Both the position numbers and the translations under genes were made by a program. From contig JANQAK010000001.1 of assembly GCA_024707075.1 (NCBI GenBank), forward strand, positions 124,001 to 188,000: a stretch of DNA of 64,000 nucleotides, written 5' to 3'. Below the pieces are notes generated by a model. It was not told the DNA's origin, made no database searches, and worked only from the letters and a program-made list of their open reading frames with translations. Shown piece by piece: positions 54,826 through 64,000 of this stretch. This DNA comes from Afipia sp. Lineage in GTDB: Bacteria; Pseudomonadota; Alphaproteobacteria; Rhizobiales; Xanthobacteraceae. Position 1 is the stretch's first letter, and each line of letters opens with the position of its first letter.

Positions 54826-55385
54826 CGTAAACCCCTCGCCTTCAGGCGAAGGGATGCGGTAGCATCCTCAATATTATGCAGACGGCGAAATCCGGCAGTC
54901 ACACGATATGGGATTGCAAATATCATATCGTGTGGGTGACCAAGTATCGATACCCGGTCTTGGTTGGGATATCGGGTTGCGTGCAAGGGAACTTTTGCGG
55001 GAAATCAGCCGTAGCTACGAGATGTCGATCCACGCTGGGGCGATAAACTGGGACCATGTTCACCTGCTGCTCTCGATCCCTCCGCACCTGTCGGTGTCTC
55101 GTGCGGTGCAGTACCTCAAGGGGAAAAAGTTCCCATAAGCTTCTGACGGAGTACCAGTCGCTGAGGAAACGTTATTGGGGTCAGCATCTGTGGTCGCGTG
55201 GATACTGGGTGGCAACCAGTGGCAATGTTACCGATGAGGTCTGGAAGAAGTACATCGAAGATCAAAAGCCGGAAGAGCCGGATGACAATTTCAAGGTTGT
55301 TTGAACAAATCGACCCGAAGGGTCGATCAATCCGGCTTCCAGCCGTAACCCGAAGCCACCGCCTTTAGGCGGTGGAGTGTTCACC
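54826..55385 (+). mobile_element. IS200/IS605-type element
   Basis: A Y1-transposase gene is bounded by two subterminal hairpins typical of this family: CCCTCGCC-TTCA-GGCGAAGGG (about 54834-54855) at the left and CCACCGCC-TTTA-GGCGGTGG (about 55356-55375) at the right. No inverted terminal repeats or target duplication are expected for this family. It sits between the phasin module and the HlyD/RbbA operon. Confidence 0.8.
54876..55304 (+). pseudogene. tnpA: IS200/IS605 transposase TnpA, frameshifted twice
   Basis: In three frames: QTAKSGSHTIWDCKYHIVWVTKYRYPVL; then IGLRARELLREISRSYEMSIHAGAINWDHVHLLLSIPPHLSVSRAVQYLKG; then SSHKLLTEYQSLRKRYWGQHLWSRGYWVATSGNVTDEVWKKYIEDQKPEE. The HUH-like DHVH motif is present and the catalytic Tyr falls in the YIEDQ helix. 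The frame breaks are GGG at 54967-54969 (one short) and A5 at 55124-55128 (one extra). Inactive as read. Confidence 0.85.
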
Positions 55386-55489
55386 GCCCCAAGAGACACC
55401 GTGGCCCTCATGGAAGGCAGATTCCGCTGGATCCCGCGCTCGCCCGCACAGCCGATTGATTCCATTCCGTTTGTCCAAGAAAGGCTGAT

Positions 55490-56563
55490 ATGATCAAAAG
55501 ATTAAAGAGCGGATGGCTTGTCTTCGCAATCATCCTGCTTCTTGCCGGCGGTGGTTATTATGCGTGGCAGAAATTAAAGCTTGGTGGCCTTCCGGATGGC
55601 ATCGCCAGCGGGAACGGTCGCATTGAAGCGATCGAAATTGACATCTCGACCAAGATACCCGGGCGGGTCCGGGAGATAGTGGCCAACGAAGGTGATTTCG
55701 TCACGGCCGGTCAGGTGCTTGCGCGCATGGACACCGAACAACTGGAGGCCCAGCGCCGCCAGGCTGAGGCGCAGCGCGATCGCGCGACGATCGGTATCGA
55801 TACGGCCAAGAGCGTTGTAACCCAGCGAGAAGCCGAAAGAACCGCGGCGGTCGCCGTGATCGCGCAGCGCGAAGCACAACTCGACGCGCTGGACAGAAAG
55901 CTCGTACGGTCAGAGCAACTGATAAAGACCAGTGCCGTTTCCCAGCAGATTCTCGACGATGATCGGGCCAACGTGCAGGGGGCAAAGGCCGCCGTCGCGG
56001 CGGCCCAGGCTCAACTCGCGGCGTCGGAAGCTGCGATCAGCGCGGCCAAGGCTCTGGTCATCGATGCTGGCGCAGCCGTCGCTGCGGCCAAGGCCGCGAT
56101 TGAAAGCATCACGGCCGACATCAATGACAGCACGCTGAAATCGCCGCGCGATGGCCGCGTGCAGTATCGCGTCGCGCAACCCGGCGAGGTGCTGTCCGCC
56201 GGGGGACGGGTTCTCAATCTTGTCGATCTCGGCGACGTCTACATGACCTTCTTCCTGCCAACCGCGCAGGCCGGGCGCGTGGCGATTGGAAGCGAGGTTC
56301 GTCTCGTACTCGATGCTGCACCCCAATCCGTGATTCCCGCCAAGGCTAGCTTTGTCGCCGACGTCGCGCAGTTCACGCCCAAGACGGTCGAGACCGAGGA
56401 GGAGCGGCTGAAGCTGATGTTCCGGATCAAGGCACACATTTCTCCGGATCTCCTCCGGAAATATATCCAGCAGGTCAAAACGGGGCTCCCCGGCATGGCT
56501 TACGTCCAACTTGATCCCAAAGCAGAATGGCCGGCGAACCTGAAGGGAAGGCTGGTGCAATGA
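55490..56563 (+). CDS. HlyD family membrane fusion protein (YhiI-like)
   Basis: 357 residues. N-terminal anchor [22 protein letters not shown]; lipoyl-like half [51 protein letters not shown]; a long coiled coil (about 90-205) rich in RQAEAQRD and [22 protein letters not shown] repeats; second lipoyl half [41 protein letters not shown]. It connects an inner-membrane exporter to the periplasm. The stop overlaps the next ATG (56560-56563), coupling it to the RbbA-like gene, as in the yhiI-rbbA-yhhJ operon of E. coli. Confidence 0.9.
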   Translation: MIKRLKSGWLVFAIILLLAGGGYYAWQKLKLGGLPDGIASGNGRIEAIEIDISTKIPGRVREIVANEGDFVTAGQVLARMDTEQLEAQRRQAEAQRDRATIGIDTAKSVVTQREAERTAAVAVIAQREAQLDALDRKLVRSEQLIKTSAVSQQILDDDRANVQGAKAAVAAAQAQLAASEAAISAAKALVIDAGAAVAAAKAAIESITADINDSTLKSPRDGRVQYRVAQPGEVLSAGGRVLNLVDLGDVYMTFFLPTAQAGRVAIGSEVRLVLDAAPQSVIPAKASFVADVAQFTPKTVETEEERLKLMFRIKAHISPDLLRKYIQQVKTGLPGMAYVQLDPKAEWPANLKGRLVQ

Positions 56564-59346
56564 GCTATCGCCCGATCGGAGAAGCGCCTGTTGTTTCAGC
56601 GTCCGTCGCACGCCTGAACGCGGTCGGGCTCGTGTATGGCAAGACCGCTGCGCTTGAGGCTATCACCTTGGACATGCCTACCGGCCGCATGGTCGGGTTA
56701 GTCGGGCCGGACGGCGTCGGCAAATCCAGCCTGTTGTCGCTGATCGCCGGCGTACGCACCATCCAGCAAGGACAGATCGAGGTGCTTGGCGGCGATATGG
56801 CGGATGCAGCGCATCGGCGCGCGACCTGTCCGCGGATCGCCTACATGCCGCAGGGCCTCGGCAAGAACCTCTATCCAACGCTGTCGGTGTTCGAGAACGT
56901 CGATTTCTTCGGCCGCCTCTTTGGCCATGCTCGGGAGGAACGCGAACGCCGTATCCGTGAGCTTCTGGACAGCACGGGCCTCGCCCCGTTCGCGGACCGT
57001 GCCGCCGGCAAGCTCTCCGGCGGCATGAAGCAGAAGCTCGGCCTGTGCTGCGCGCTGATCCACGATCCCGACCTCCTGATCCTCGACGAGCCGACCACCG
57101 GCGTCGATCCGCTGTCGCGCCGTCAGTTCTGGGAGTTGATTGACGACATCCGCAGCAGACGTGCGGGCATGGGCGTTATTGTCGCCACCGCCTATATGGA
57201 AGAAGCAGCCGGTTTTGACTGGCTGGTGGTGATGAATGCCGGACGCGTGCTCGCCACCGGCGCGCCGGCGGACCTGCTGCGGCAGACCGGCACCGCCACG
57301 CTCGACGCCGCCTTCATCGCACTGCTCCCCGAAGAAGAACGCCGAGGTTATTCGGAGGTGGTGATTCCGCATCGATCCGCAAAACTCGATGGTGACGTCG
57401 CCATCGAGGCCGAGCATCTCACCATGCGGTTCGACGATTTCACTGCGGTCGACGACGTCAGCTTCCGCATTGAGCGCGGCGAAATCTTCGGCTTTCTCGG
57501 CTCGAACGGCTGCGGCAAGACCACGACAATGAAGATGCTGACTGGGCTGCTGCCGGCCAGTGAAGGCAAAGCGAAATTGTTCGGACACGAAGTGGACCCA
57601 AACGACATGGCTGTCAGGCGACGCGTTGGATACATGTCGCAGTCCTTCTCCCTCTATTCTGAACTTACAGTACGACAAAATCTCGACTTGCATGCGCGAT
57701 TGTTCAACATGCCTCCCGAGCCCATCCCGAACCGCATCGAGAAGATGGCGGAGCGCTTCGATCTCACCAGTATCATGGATGCGCTTCCGGACGCCCTGCC
57801 GCTCGGCATCCGCCAGCGGTTGTCGCTCGCTGTGGCCATGATCCACTCTCCAGACATGCTGATTCTCGACGAGCCGACTTCGGGTGTCGATCCCGTGGCG
57901 CGCGACGGATTCTGGCAGATCCTGTCCGACCTCTCACGCAAGGACAACGTCACGATCTTCGTCTCCACGCACTTCATGAATGAGGCTGAGCGCTGCGATC
58001 GCATCTCACTCATGCATGCGGGAAAAGTGCTCGTCAGCGACACGCCAACCGCAATTATCGAAAAGCGCTCAGCCGCCACCCTTGAAGATGCCTTCGTCGC
58101 CTATCTGGAGGACGCGATCGATGCCGCCGAAGGCCCGGCGTCGGCAGAGCCGATGGCTGCGCCTGCATTGGCGCCCTTGGACGCGCAGGACGGCGGCACC
58201 GCCCGACGCACGCGGCGCTGGTTCGACCCGCGGCGGATGTTCGCCTATGCAAGGCGCGAGACACTCGAACTGCGCCGCGACCCGATCCGCGCCACGCTCG
58301 CCACCATTGGCAGCGTCATCTTGATGTTCGTGATGGGCTACGGCATTAACATCGACATCGAGAACCTGTCCTTCGCCGTTCTCGACCGCGACGACACCAC
58401 CATCAGCCGCGACTATACCCTGCAGATCGCGGGCTCACGCTACTTCAACGAGAAGGCTCCGATCACCGACTATGCCGATCTCGACGAGCGCATGCGCAGC
58501 GGCGAACTGAGCCTGGCGATCGAGATTCCGCCGGGCTTCGGGCGCGACGTGGCGCGCGGCCGCAATGTCGAGATCGGTGCGTGGATCGACGGTGCGATGC
58601 CGATGCGAGCGGAGACGGTGCAAGGTTATGTGCAGGCGATGCATGCGAATTGGCTGACGCAGAAAGCGCGGGAACTATATGGCGACGCCGCGACGATCGC
58701 CAATTTCCAGATCGCACTCCGTTACCGCTATAATCCCGACGTCAAGAGCCTGGTAGCCATGGCTCCGGCGGTGATTCCGCTCCTCCTGCTGTTGATACCA
58801 TCTATGCTCGCTGTACTCAGCGTGGTTCGCGAGAAGGAACTCGGATCGATCATCAATTTCTACGCCACCCCTGTGACGCGGCTGGAATTCCTCATCGGCA
58901 AGCAGATTCCCTATGTGGCGCTTGGAATGCTGAACTTTCTTCTGCTGGCGGCCTTCGCGATTTTCGCCTTTCGCGTGCCGTTCACTGGAAGCTTCCTTAC
59001 CTTCACTGGTGGAGCATTCCTTTATATCATCATCACGACGGCCATGGGTCTGGTGATCTCGACCTTCATGAGCAGTCAAATCGCCGCGCTCTTCGGGACG
59101 ACGCTTATTACCATGATCCCCGCCATTCAGTACTCTGGCCTGATTGATCCGGTATCGTCGCTTCAGGGCGCCGGCGCCTTGATCGGACGCATCTATCCGA
59201 CGACCTATTTCGTCAACATTTCGCGCGGTACCTTCTCGAAAGGGCTCGATTTCGTCGATCTGTCGGGCGCGTTCATCGCGCTGCTCATCACCATTCCCAT
59301 ACTCCTCAGCCTCGGCGCAGTTCTCCTCAAGAAGCAGGCCGGCTAG
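56560..59346 (+). CDS. rbbA: ABC transporter, two ATP-binding domains fused to ABC-2 permease (RbbA-like)
   Basis: 928 residues from ATG 56560. NBD1: Walker [10 protein letters not shown], signature [11 protein letters not shown], Walker [17 protein letters not shown]2 (about 275-500): Walker [10 protein letters not shown], a degenerate signature [11 protein letters not shown], Walker [14 protein letters not shown]. The C-terminal ABC-2 half has [20 protein letters not shown], a large periplasmic loop, then five helices ([75 protein letters not shown]). The architecture matches RbbA/YhiH. It forms an exporter with the HlyD protein and the next permease; the substrate is unknown. Confidence 0.92.
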   Translation: MSYRPIGEAPVVSASVARLNAVGLVYGKTAALEAITLDMPTGRMVGLVGPDGVGKSSLLSLIAGVRTIQQGQIEVLGGDMADAAHRRATCPRIAYMPQGLGKNLYPTLSVFENVDFFGRLFGHAREERERRIRELLDSTGLAPFADRAAGKLSGGMKQKLGLCCALIHDPDLLILDEPTTGVDPLSRRQFWELIDDIRSRRAGMGVIVATAYMEEAAGFDWLVVMNAGRVLATGAPADLLRQTGTATLDAAFIALLPEEERRGYSEVVIPHRSAKLDGDVAIEAEHLTMRFDDFTAVDDVSFRIERGEIFGFLGSNGCGKTTTMKMLTGLLPASEGKAKLFGHEVDPNDMAVRRRVGYMSQSFSLYSELTVRQNLDLHARLFNMPPEPIPNRIEKMAERFDLTSIMDALPDALPLGIRQRLSLAVAMIHSPDMLILDEPTSGVDPVARDGFWQILSDLSRKDNVTIFVSTHFMNEAERCDRISLMHAGKVLVSDTPTAIIEKRSAATLEDAFVAYLEDAIDAAEGPASAEPMAAPALAPLDAQDGGTARRTRRWFDPRRMFAYARRETLELRRDPIRATLATIGSVILMFVMGYGINIDIENLSFAVLDRDDTTISRDYTLQIAGSRYFNEKAPITDYADLDERMRSGELSLAIEIPPGFGRDVARGRNVEIGAWIDGAMPMRAETVQGYVQAMHANWLTQKARELYGDAATIANFQIALRYRYNPDVKSLVAMAPAVIPLLLLLIPSMLAVLSVVREKELGSIINFYATPVTRLEFLIGKQIPYVALGMLNFLLLAAFAIFAFRVPFTGSFLTFTGGAFLYIIITTAMGLVISTFMSSQIAALFGTTLITMIPAIQYSGLIDPVSSLQGAGALIGRIYPTTYFVNISRGTFSKGLDFVDLSGAFIALLITIPILLSLGAVLLKKQAG

Positions 59347-59348
59347 GC

Positions 59349-60461
59349 ATGCGCACCGCCAACATCATTCAGCTTGGCGTCAAGGAATTGCGGGGACTCA
59401 TTCGCGATCCGATGCTGCTTGTGCTTATCATCTACTCCTTCACGCTCTCGATCTACACTGCATCGAAAGCGATGCCCGAGACGCTCAACATGGCGGCCAT
59501 CGCGGTGGTCGACGAGGACCAGTCGCCGGTCTCGTCGCGCATCATCACCGCATTCAATCCGCCCTACTTCTCGATACCTCGGCTCATCACCCAGCGGGAG
59601 ATGGACACCCGCATGGACTCTGGTCTAGACACTTTCGCGTTGGACATTCCGCCAGACTTCCAGCGCGATCTTCTCGCCCGCAGATCACCGACTATTCAGC
59701 TCAACATCGACGCAACCCGCATGTCGCAGGCCTTCAGCGGCGGCGGCTACATTCAGTCCATCGTCACCAGTGAGGTCAGCGAGTTCCTGAAGCGCTATCG
59801 CGCAGCAGCCACGGTGCCGGTCGACCTGACACTGCGGGCTCGCTTTAATCCGACGCTCAACAAAAGCTGGTTCGGCGCCATCAACAATGTCATCACCGCC
59901 ATCACCATGTTGTCGATCATCCTGACCGGAGCCGCCCTCATCCGCGAGCGCGAGCACGGCACTATCGAACATCTCCTCGTCATGCCGGTGACCCCGTTCG
60001 AAATTATGGCGAGCAAGATCTGGTCGATGGGGCTGGTGGTTCTAGTGGCATCCTGTCTGTCTTTAGTATTCATCGTTGAGGGATTGCTGGCAGTTCCAAT
60101 CAGAGGCTCGATCGTGCTGTTCATGGTCGGGGCAGCGCTACAGCTGTTCGCGACGACCTGCATGGGCATTTTTCTGGCAACGATGGCTGGCACCATGCCG
60201 CAGTTCGGTCTCCTGCTCATACTCATCCTGCTGCCGCTTCAGGCATTGTCGGGCGGCGTAACGCCGCGCGAGAGCATGCCCGAAATCATTCAGACCATCA
60301 TGCTCGCAGCGCCCAATACGCATTTCACCATCATGGCGCAGGCCATCCTGTTCCGCGGCGCCGGACTTGATGTCATCTGGCCGCAATTGTTGGTCCTCAT
60401 CGTGATTGGCGGCGCATTGTTCATACTCGCGCTCAGACGATTCCGCCGTTTCCTAAAATAG
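59349..60461 (+). CDS. ABC-2 type transporter permease (YhhJ-like)
   Basis: 370 residues. N-terminal GVKELRGLIRDPMLLVLIIYSFTLSIYTASKA, a periplasmic domain (LNMAAIAVVDEDQSPVSSRIITAFNPPYFS and LDIPPDFQRDLLARRSPTIQLNIDAT), then helices ITMLSIILTGAALIREREHGTIEHLLVMPVTPFEIMASKIW (the conserved ABC-2 segment), VVLVASCLSLVFIVEGLL, FGLLLILILLPLQALSGGVTP and LLVLIVIGGALFILALRRF. It pairs with the membrane half of the RbbA-like protein. Starts two bases after the preceding stop. Confidence 0.92.
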   Translation: MRTANIIQLGVKELRGLIRDPMLLVLIIYSFTLSIYTASKAMPETLNMAAIAVVDEDQSPVSSRIITAFNPPYFSIPRLITQREMDTRMDSGLDTFALDIPPDFQRDLLARRSPTIQLNIDATRMSQAFSGGGYIQSIVTSEVSEFLKRYRAAATVPVDLTLRARFNPTLNKSWFGAINNVITAITMLSIILTGAALIREREHGTIEHLLVMPVTPFEIMASKIWSMGLVVLVASCLSLVFIVEGLLAVPIRGSIVLFMVGAALQLFATTCMGIFLATMAGTMPQFGLLLILILLPLQALSGGVTPRESMPEIIQTIMLAAPNTHFTIMAQAILFRGAGLDVIWPQLLVLIVIGGALFILALRRFRRFLK

Positions 60462-60636
60462 ATTTGTCGACATCTACGTCGCGAGATAACGACCGCAAAT
60501 GAGACCCGTGCTGCCTGCTACAGGTTATGTGTCAAGATGACGATCGTGCGACTCATGGATTAGCTTTGATATGTTGGATAGCAGCGAGCTCAACCAGTTA
60601 TGCTTTATCTAAATGGCGTTGCCGAACTGTGGACTT

Positions 60637-60659
60637 GATTTATCACACAGCGATAAATC
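60637..60659. promoter_or_regulatory. Perfect inverted repeat GATTTATC-N7-GATAAATC upstream of MFS gene
   Basis: 8-bp perfect arms around ACACAGC, 57 bases before the MFS ATG at 60716, in a 254-base gap (60462-60715) that holds no gene. It could be an operator; the regulator is not known. Confidence 0.4.
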
Positions 60660-60715
60660 GGAGGTCCATGAAATCGTTATGATACGTTTTAGGCGAATAA
60701 TTCCCAAAGCGTGGA

Positions 60716-61942
60716 ATGGGTGAAGGCTCGCGCAATGAGATGTCGTTGGAGCACCTGGTTGTGGTAGATGCGCCTCCTGCTGCCTCGAAATCGTGCACCC
60801 AGCTTCCACGCAGCATCTGGGCGCTCGGCTTCGTCAGCATGTTCATGGATATCTCGTCCGAGATGATCCATGCATTGCTGCCGATCTACCTTGTAACGGT
60901 GCTCGGAGCCTCGACACTCGCCGTTGGCTTCGTCGAAGGAATCGCGGAAGCGACGGCCAACATCACCAAGATTTTCTCCGGGGCGCTGTCTGACTGGCTC
61001 GGCAAGCGCAAATTGCTGACGGCTCTGGGCTACGGTCTCGCCGCCTTCACCAAGCCGGTCTTCCCCTTGGCTGCATCACTCGGTTGGGTGGTCGCGGCGC
61101 GCTTCATCGATCGCATCGGAAAAGGTATCCGCGACGCGCCCCGGGACGCGCTCATTGCCGACATCGCATCGCCAGATCAGCGCGGCGCGAGTTTCGGGCT
61201 GCGGCAGGCGCTCGATACGGTCGGGGCTTTCGTTGGGCCGCTTGCCGCGATTATTCTGATGTCGCTCAGTTCCGACAATTTCCGCCTCGTGTTCTGGATC
61301 GCGGTGATCCCGGCCTTTGCCGCACTGGCGGTGATGCTCTTTGCCGTCAGGGAGCCGGTGAGGCACGATGCCGAGGTCAGGCCGCGGCTGCGCCTAGCGG
61401 ATGTCAAACGTCTGTCGGTGGCGTTCTGGACCGTGGTGGGCGTCGCCATGATCCTGACCCTTGCCCGGTTTTCTGAGGCGTTCCTGATCCTGCGTTCGCA
61501 GAACGTTGGGTTGCCCACCACGCTCGCACCGGTGATCATGGTGGTGATGAACATCGTCTACGCGATAACAGCCTATCCAGCCGGTGTGTTGTCCGACCGG
61601 TTCGGCCGAACCGGACTGCTCGCGCTAGGCATCGTCTGCCTGATTGTTGCGGACCTCGTCCTCGCGCTCGGCACGAGCATCACGCTCGTCATGGCAGGCG
61701 TCGTGTTCTGGGGTCTTCACATGGCGCTTACGCAGGGATTGTTCGCCAGCCTCATCGCCGATACCGCACCGGATGATCTGCGTGGGACTGCGTTTGGCGT
61801 GTTCAACTTCGCCGGAGGTATTGCCATGTTGGTCGCGAGTGTCCTCGCTGGGGGGCTGTGGGAGGCTTACGGTCCGGCGGCCACTTTTCTTGCGGGCGCT
61901 GGGTTTAGCACAGTTGCGTTGATTTGTTTGTGCTTGCTCTGA
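60716..61942 (+). CDS. MFS transporter
   Basis: 408 residues, about 11-12 helices. Opening region WALGFVSMFMDISSEMIHALLPIYLVTVLG, then IFSGALSDWLGKRKLLTALGYGLAAF (the MFS motif A loop D-x2-G-x-R/K-R/K), RFIDRIGKGIRDAPRDALIADIA, LRQALDTVGAFVGPLAAIIL and a second motif A at YAITAYPAGVLSDRFGRTGLLALG. This SSEM-type group contains putative drug or metabolite exporters. It follows the RbbA operon but has its own upstream palindrome. Confidence 0.9.
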   Translation: MGEGSRNEMSLEHLVVVDAPPAASKSCTQLPRSIWALGFVSMFMDISSEMIHALLPIYLVTVLGASTLAVGFVEGIAEATANITKIFSGALSDWLGKRKLLTALGYGLAAFTKPVFPLAASLGWVVAARFIDRIGKGIRDAPRDALIADIASPDQRGASFGLRQALDTVGAFVGPLAAIILMSLSSDNFRLVFWIAVIPAFAALAVMLFAVREPVRHDAEVRPRLRLADVKRLSVAFWTVVGVAMILTLARFSEAFLILRSQNVGLPTTLAPVIMVVMNIVYAITAYPAGVLSDRFGRTGLLALGIVCLIVADLVLALGTSITLVMAGVVFWGLHMALTQGLFASLIADTAPDDLRGTAFGVFNFAGGIAMLVASVLAGGLWEAYGPAATFLAGAGFSTVALICLCLL

Positions 61943-62209
61943 GAGACTGAGAAATCTTTTCATTTTTCCTCCATCGTAGTCACGAATTTGGAACGCCGTA
62001 TTTGAGTTTCTGTTCCGCCAAATACCCGGCGCTTGGCGACAAATCCTTGGAAGCCAGCGCGAGCGAATCCCTTGCCGCACTATGTCCAATTCGACCGACC
62101 TGACGACTCATCCAGAAAGACCATCATGGATGTCGGAATGGCTGCCCGCTTGGCGCGCCGATGTTCTGGTTTGCGGCATAGTATCCATCCGGCATAGGCC
62201 GCAGGGGTC

Positions 62210-62458
62210 CTATTTGCCGGTTTCCCAGCGCTTGAGCAGCGAAGGGGCTTCTTTATGGATTTTGATGAGATCGATGAGGTTCTCGATCCCAAAGTCCGTG
62301 AAGGCCAACACGCCGTCCTCGCCGACGCCGTAGACCCATATCACGCCGTCTTCGATTTCCATTTCGTTGGCGACGTCGGAGAGCCAGTCCTCGTCTTCAC
62401 CGAGATTTTTGGCGACCTGGTTGATCGTCGTAACGTGGTGGACCTTGTTGGTATGCAT
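62210..62458 (-). CDS. Small acidic hypothetical protein, IS66 passenger
   Basis: 82 residues from ATG 62458: HTNKVHHVTTINQVAKNLGE, DEDWLSDVANEMEIEDGVIW, VYGVGEDGVLAFTDFGIENL, IDLIKIHKEAPSLLKRWETG. It lies right behind the IS66 TnpC stop (62461) on the same strand, a position where I recall the same small protein in Bradyrhizobium IS66 copies. Function unknown. The region 61943-62209 has no supported gene. Confidence 0.6.
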   Translation of the reverse strand: MHTNKVHHVTTINQVAKNLGEDEDWLSDVANEMEIEDGVIWVYGVGEDGVLAFTDFGIENLIDLIKIHKEAPSLLKRWETGK

Positions 62459-62460
62459 GA

Positions 62461-64000
62461 TCAGGCCGCCCGAGCAGAAGTCGTTGATGCTGGCGGTGTC
62501 CAATTCCACGGCAACAATTCATCCAACCGATGGGCAGGATGGGTTGCGATACGGGCGAGGACGTCGGCAAGCCATGCCTGGGGATCGATGCGATTCATTT
62601 TGGCCGTGACGATGAGGCTGTACATGGCGGCCGCGCGTTGTCCGCCACGGTCGGATCCGCAGAACAGCCAGGATTTTCGGCCAAGAGCAATTCCTCTCAA
62701 CCCTCGTTCGGCGGCATTGTTCGACAAGCAAACGCGGCCATCCTCAAGGAACAGGGTGAAGCCTGCCCAGCGCTTGAGCATGTAGTTGATCGCTTTGGCG
62801 AGATCATGTCCACGAGCGAGCTTCTCGAGCTGCGCGCGCATGTAGAGACGAAGATCGTCGACCAGCGGCCGGCTCAACATCCGTCGGACGGCCAGGCGTT
62901 TCTCGACGCTCTTGCCGTTGATCGACCGCTCGATCTCGAACAGCGCGTCGATGCGGCGCACGACCTCAATCGCGATCGGCGACAGCGCAATCTCCTTCTT
63001 GCCCGAGGCTTTGCGTCGCGCGTTCTCCTCGATGTCAGCCATGGCGAAGAACGGGCGCCTGGCGTGCACCCAACACGCCGCTTCCAAGATCGGCCCAGGA
63101 CTTCGCCCAGCCTGATACAGCTTGTTGTAGCCGTCATAAGCGTCCGCTTGCAGGATCCCGGCATAGCCGGCCAGATGGCCCTGAGGATGCTCACCCCTGC
63201 GATCACGTGAGTAGTAAAATATCGCCGCAGGCGGCCCGGCTCCGCCAAACGGAGCGTCATCGCGCAGGTAAATCCAGCATCGCCCGGTGTCGGTTTTTCC
63301 TCGGCCAGAACTGGCACGGTCGTATCATCGCCGTGCAATCGCTCTGCCGCCATGACATGGCGCTCCACAAGCCGAAGCAGAGGATCGAGCGCCGCGCAGA
63401 CCGACCCCACGACGTCGGCCATGGTCGACAGCGCGATCGGCACACCCTCCAGAGCATAACGCTCGGCCTGGCGGTTCAACGGCTGATGCTGACCGAACTT
63501 CTCGAACATGATCATGGCCAGCAGGCTCGGCCCCGCCCATCCCCTGGCGATGACGTGGAACGGGGCCGGCGCTTGGGTGATCTTTTCGCAGTCGCGGCAG
63601 GTGAACTTCTCCCGCACCGTCTCGATGACCTTCCACCGCCGGGGCTGCGTTTCCAAAGTTCGCGTCACGTCTTCGCCGAGTTTGCGCAGGCGGTTGCCGC
63701 CACAGCACTCACACGCCGTCGGCGGCTCGATCACCAAACGCTCGCGGGGAAGGTGATCGGGGAAGGTGTTGCGCTCGGCACGCTTGCGCGTAAATCCGCG
63801 CACCGACGTTGTCTTGGCGACCGCCGTCTCTGCCGCGAGTTCGTCTTCGGTGGCGCTGGCTTCCAGCTCCTCGAACTGAAGCGCCAACTGATCGATCAGG
63901 CGTACTGATCGCTCCGATCGTTGCCCGTAGACCTGCCGCTCCAGCTTCGCGATCCGCAACTTCTGCTGGGCGATCAGCGCCACGTCTTCCGACGCCTTGG
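62461..64000 (-). CDS. tnpC: IS66 family transposase TnpC (second element), frameshifted and cut by window edge
   Basis: N-terminal part (64000-63298): RIAKLERQVYGQRSERSVRL, zinc motifs CECCGGNRL and FTCRDCEKI, GWAGPSLLAMIMFEKFGQHQPLNRQ, ERLHGDDTTVPVLAE. The frame changes in T5 63294-63298 (six expected). The other frame then gives YAGILQADAYDGYNKLYQAG, CWVHARRPFFAMADIEEN, LSNNAAERGLRGIALGRKSWLFCGSDRGGQRAA and ends HRLDELLPWNWTPP near 62500. It differs clearly from the first IS66 (22775-24343), so it is a separate IS66 type. Confidence 0.85.

Noticed and set aside
54834..54855. Hairpin considered a transcription terminator after the phasin gene
   Set aside because: It matches the subterminal hairpin of the IS200/IS605 element and has no T-run.
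56698..57846. 382-codon open frame on the minus strand
   Set aside because: Shadow of the RbbA-like gene, which shows both Walker motifs on the plus strand.
1..64000. tRNA or rRNA genes
   Set aside because: No tRNA-like cloverleaf or rRNA segment was noticed by reading; no scanning program was available, so short RNA genes could have been missed.

Overview
The window looks like the chromosome or a genomic island of a Nitrobacteraceae-type alphaproteobacterium (Bradyrhizobium, Rhodopseudomonas or Afipia-like). This rests on protein style, high GC, FixK/FNR-type boxes, phasins and the mix of IS families (IS66, IS21, IS110, IS256, IS630, ISL3, IS5, IS4, IS91, IS200). It is an inference and not a species call.

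Layout. (1) 1-3136: two group-4 glycosyltransferases and a divergent polytopic membrane protein. (2) 4139-17687, minus strand: an 11-gene acyl-CoA catabolic operon resembling the acyclic-terpene (atu) and leucine (liu) pathways. It encodes enoyl-CoA hydratase, AtuA, TetR, biotin carboxylase, biotin carrier, carboxyltransferase, two acyl-CoA dehydrogenases, two acyl-CoA ligases and an SDR. Divergent from it is a branched-chain-amino-acid-type ABC importer (livKHMG, no livF) at 18000-22356. A good promoter with an overlapping palindrome lies between them. (3) 22375-38885: an IS graveyard. IS66 is nested in IS256 with a perfect 8-bp target duplication, and an IS4 element abuts a P-type ATPase gene. 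There are chimeric ORFs, a RelE/HigB-type toxin-antitoxin pair, and remnants of stress genes (HdeD, lipoprotein hydrolase, Zn-alcohol dehydrogenase). (4) 39100-46435: phage-derived genes. These are a methylase tail, a DUF5681 protein, a large terminase cleanly split by an IS21 element with a 5-bp target duplication, a PD-(D/E)XK-like protein, an XRE regulator, and DUF3489 and DUF2924 proteins. (5) 46658-61942: a low-oxygen/stress/PHA-granule island. It holds an SGNH hydrolase, universal stress proteins, two divergent TetR-phasin pairs sharing one palindromic operator that overlaps a FixK-like box, a PhaC-like enzyme, an HlyD/RbbA/YhhJ-type ABC system and an MFS transporter. (6) 62210-64000: a second IS66 element.

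Many genes carry single-base indels, mostly in homopolymer runs, and reading through them restores normal family sequence. They are either genuine decay or base-calling errors, and this decides whether the catabolic operon is functional. Family assignments come from reading the translations; no database search was run.
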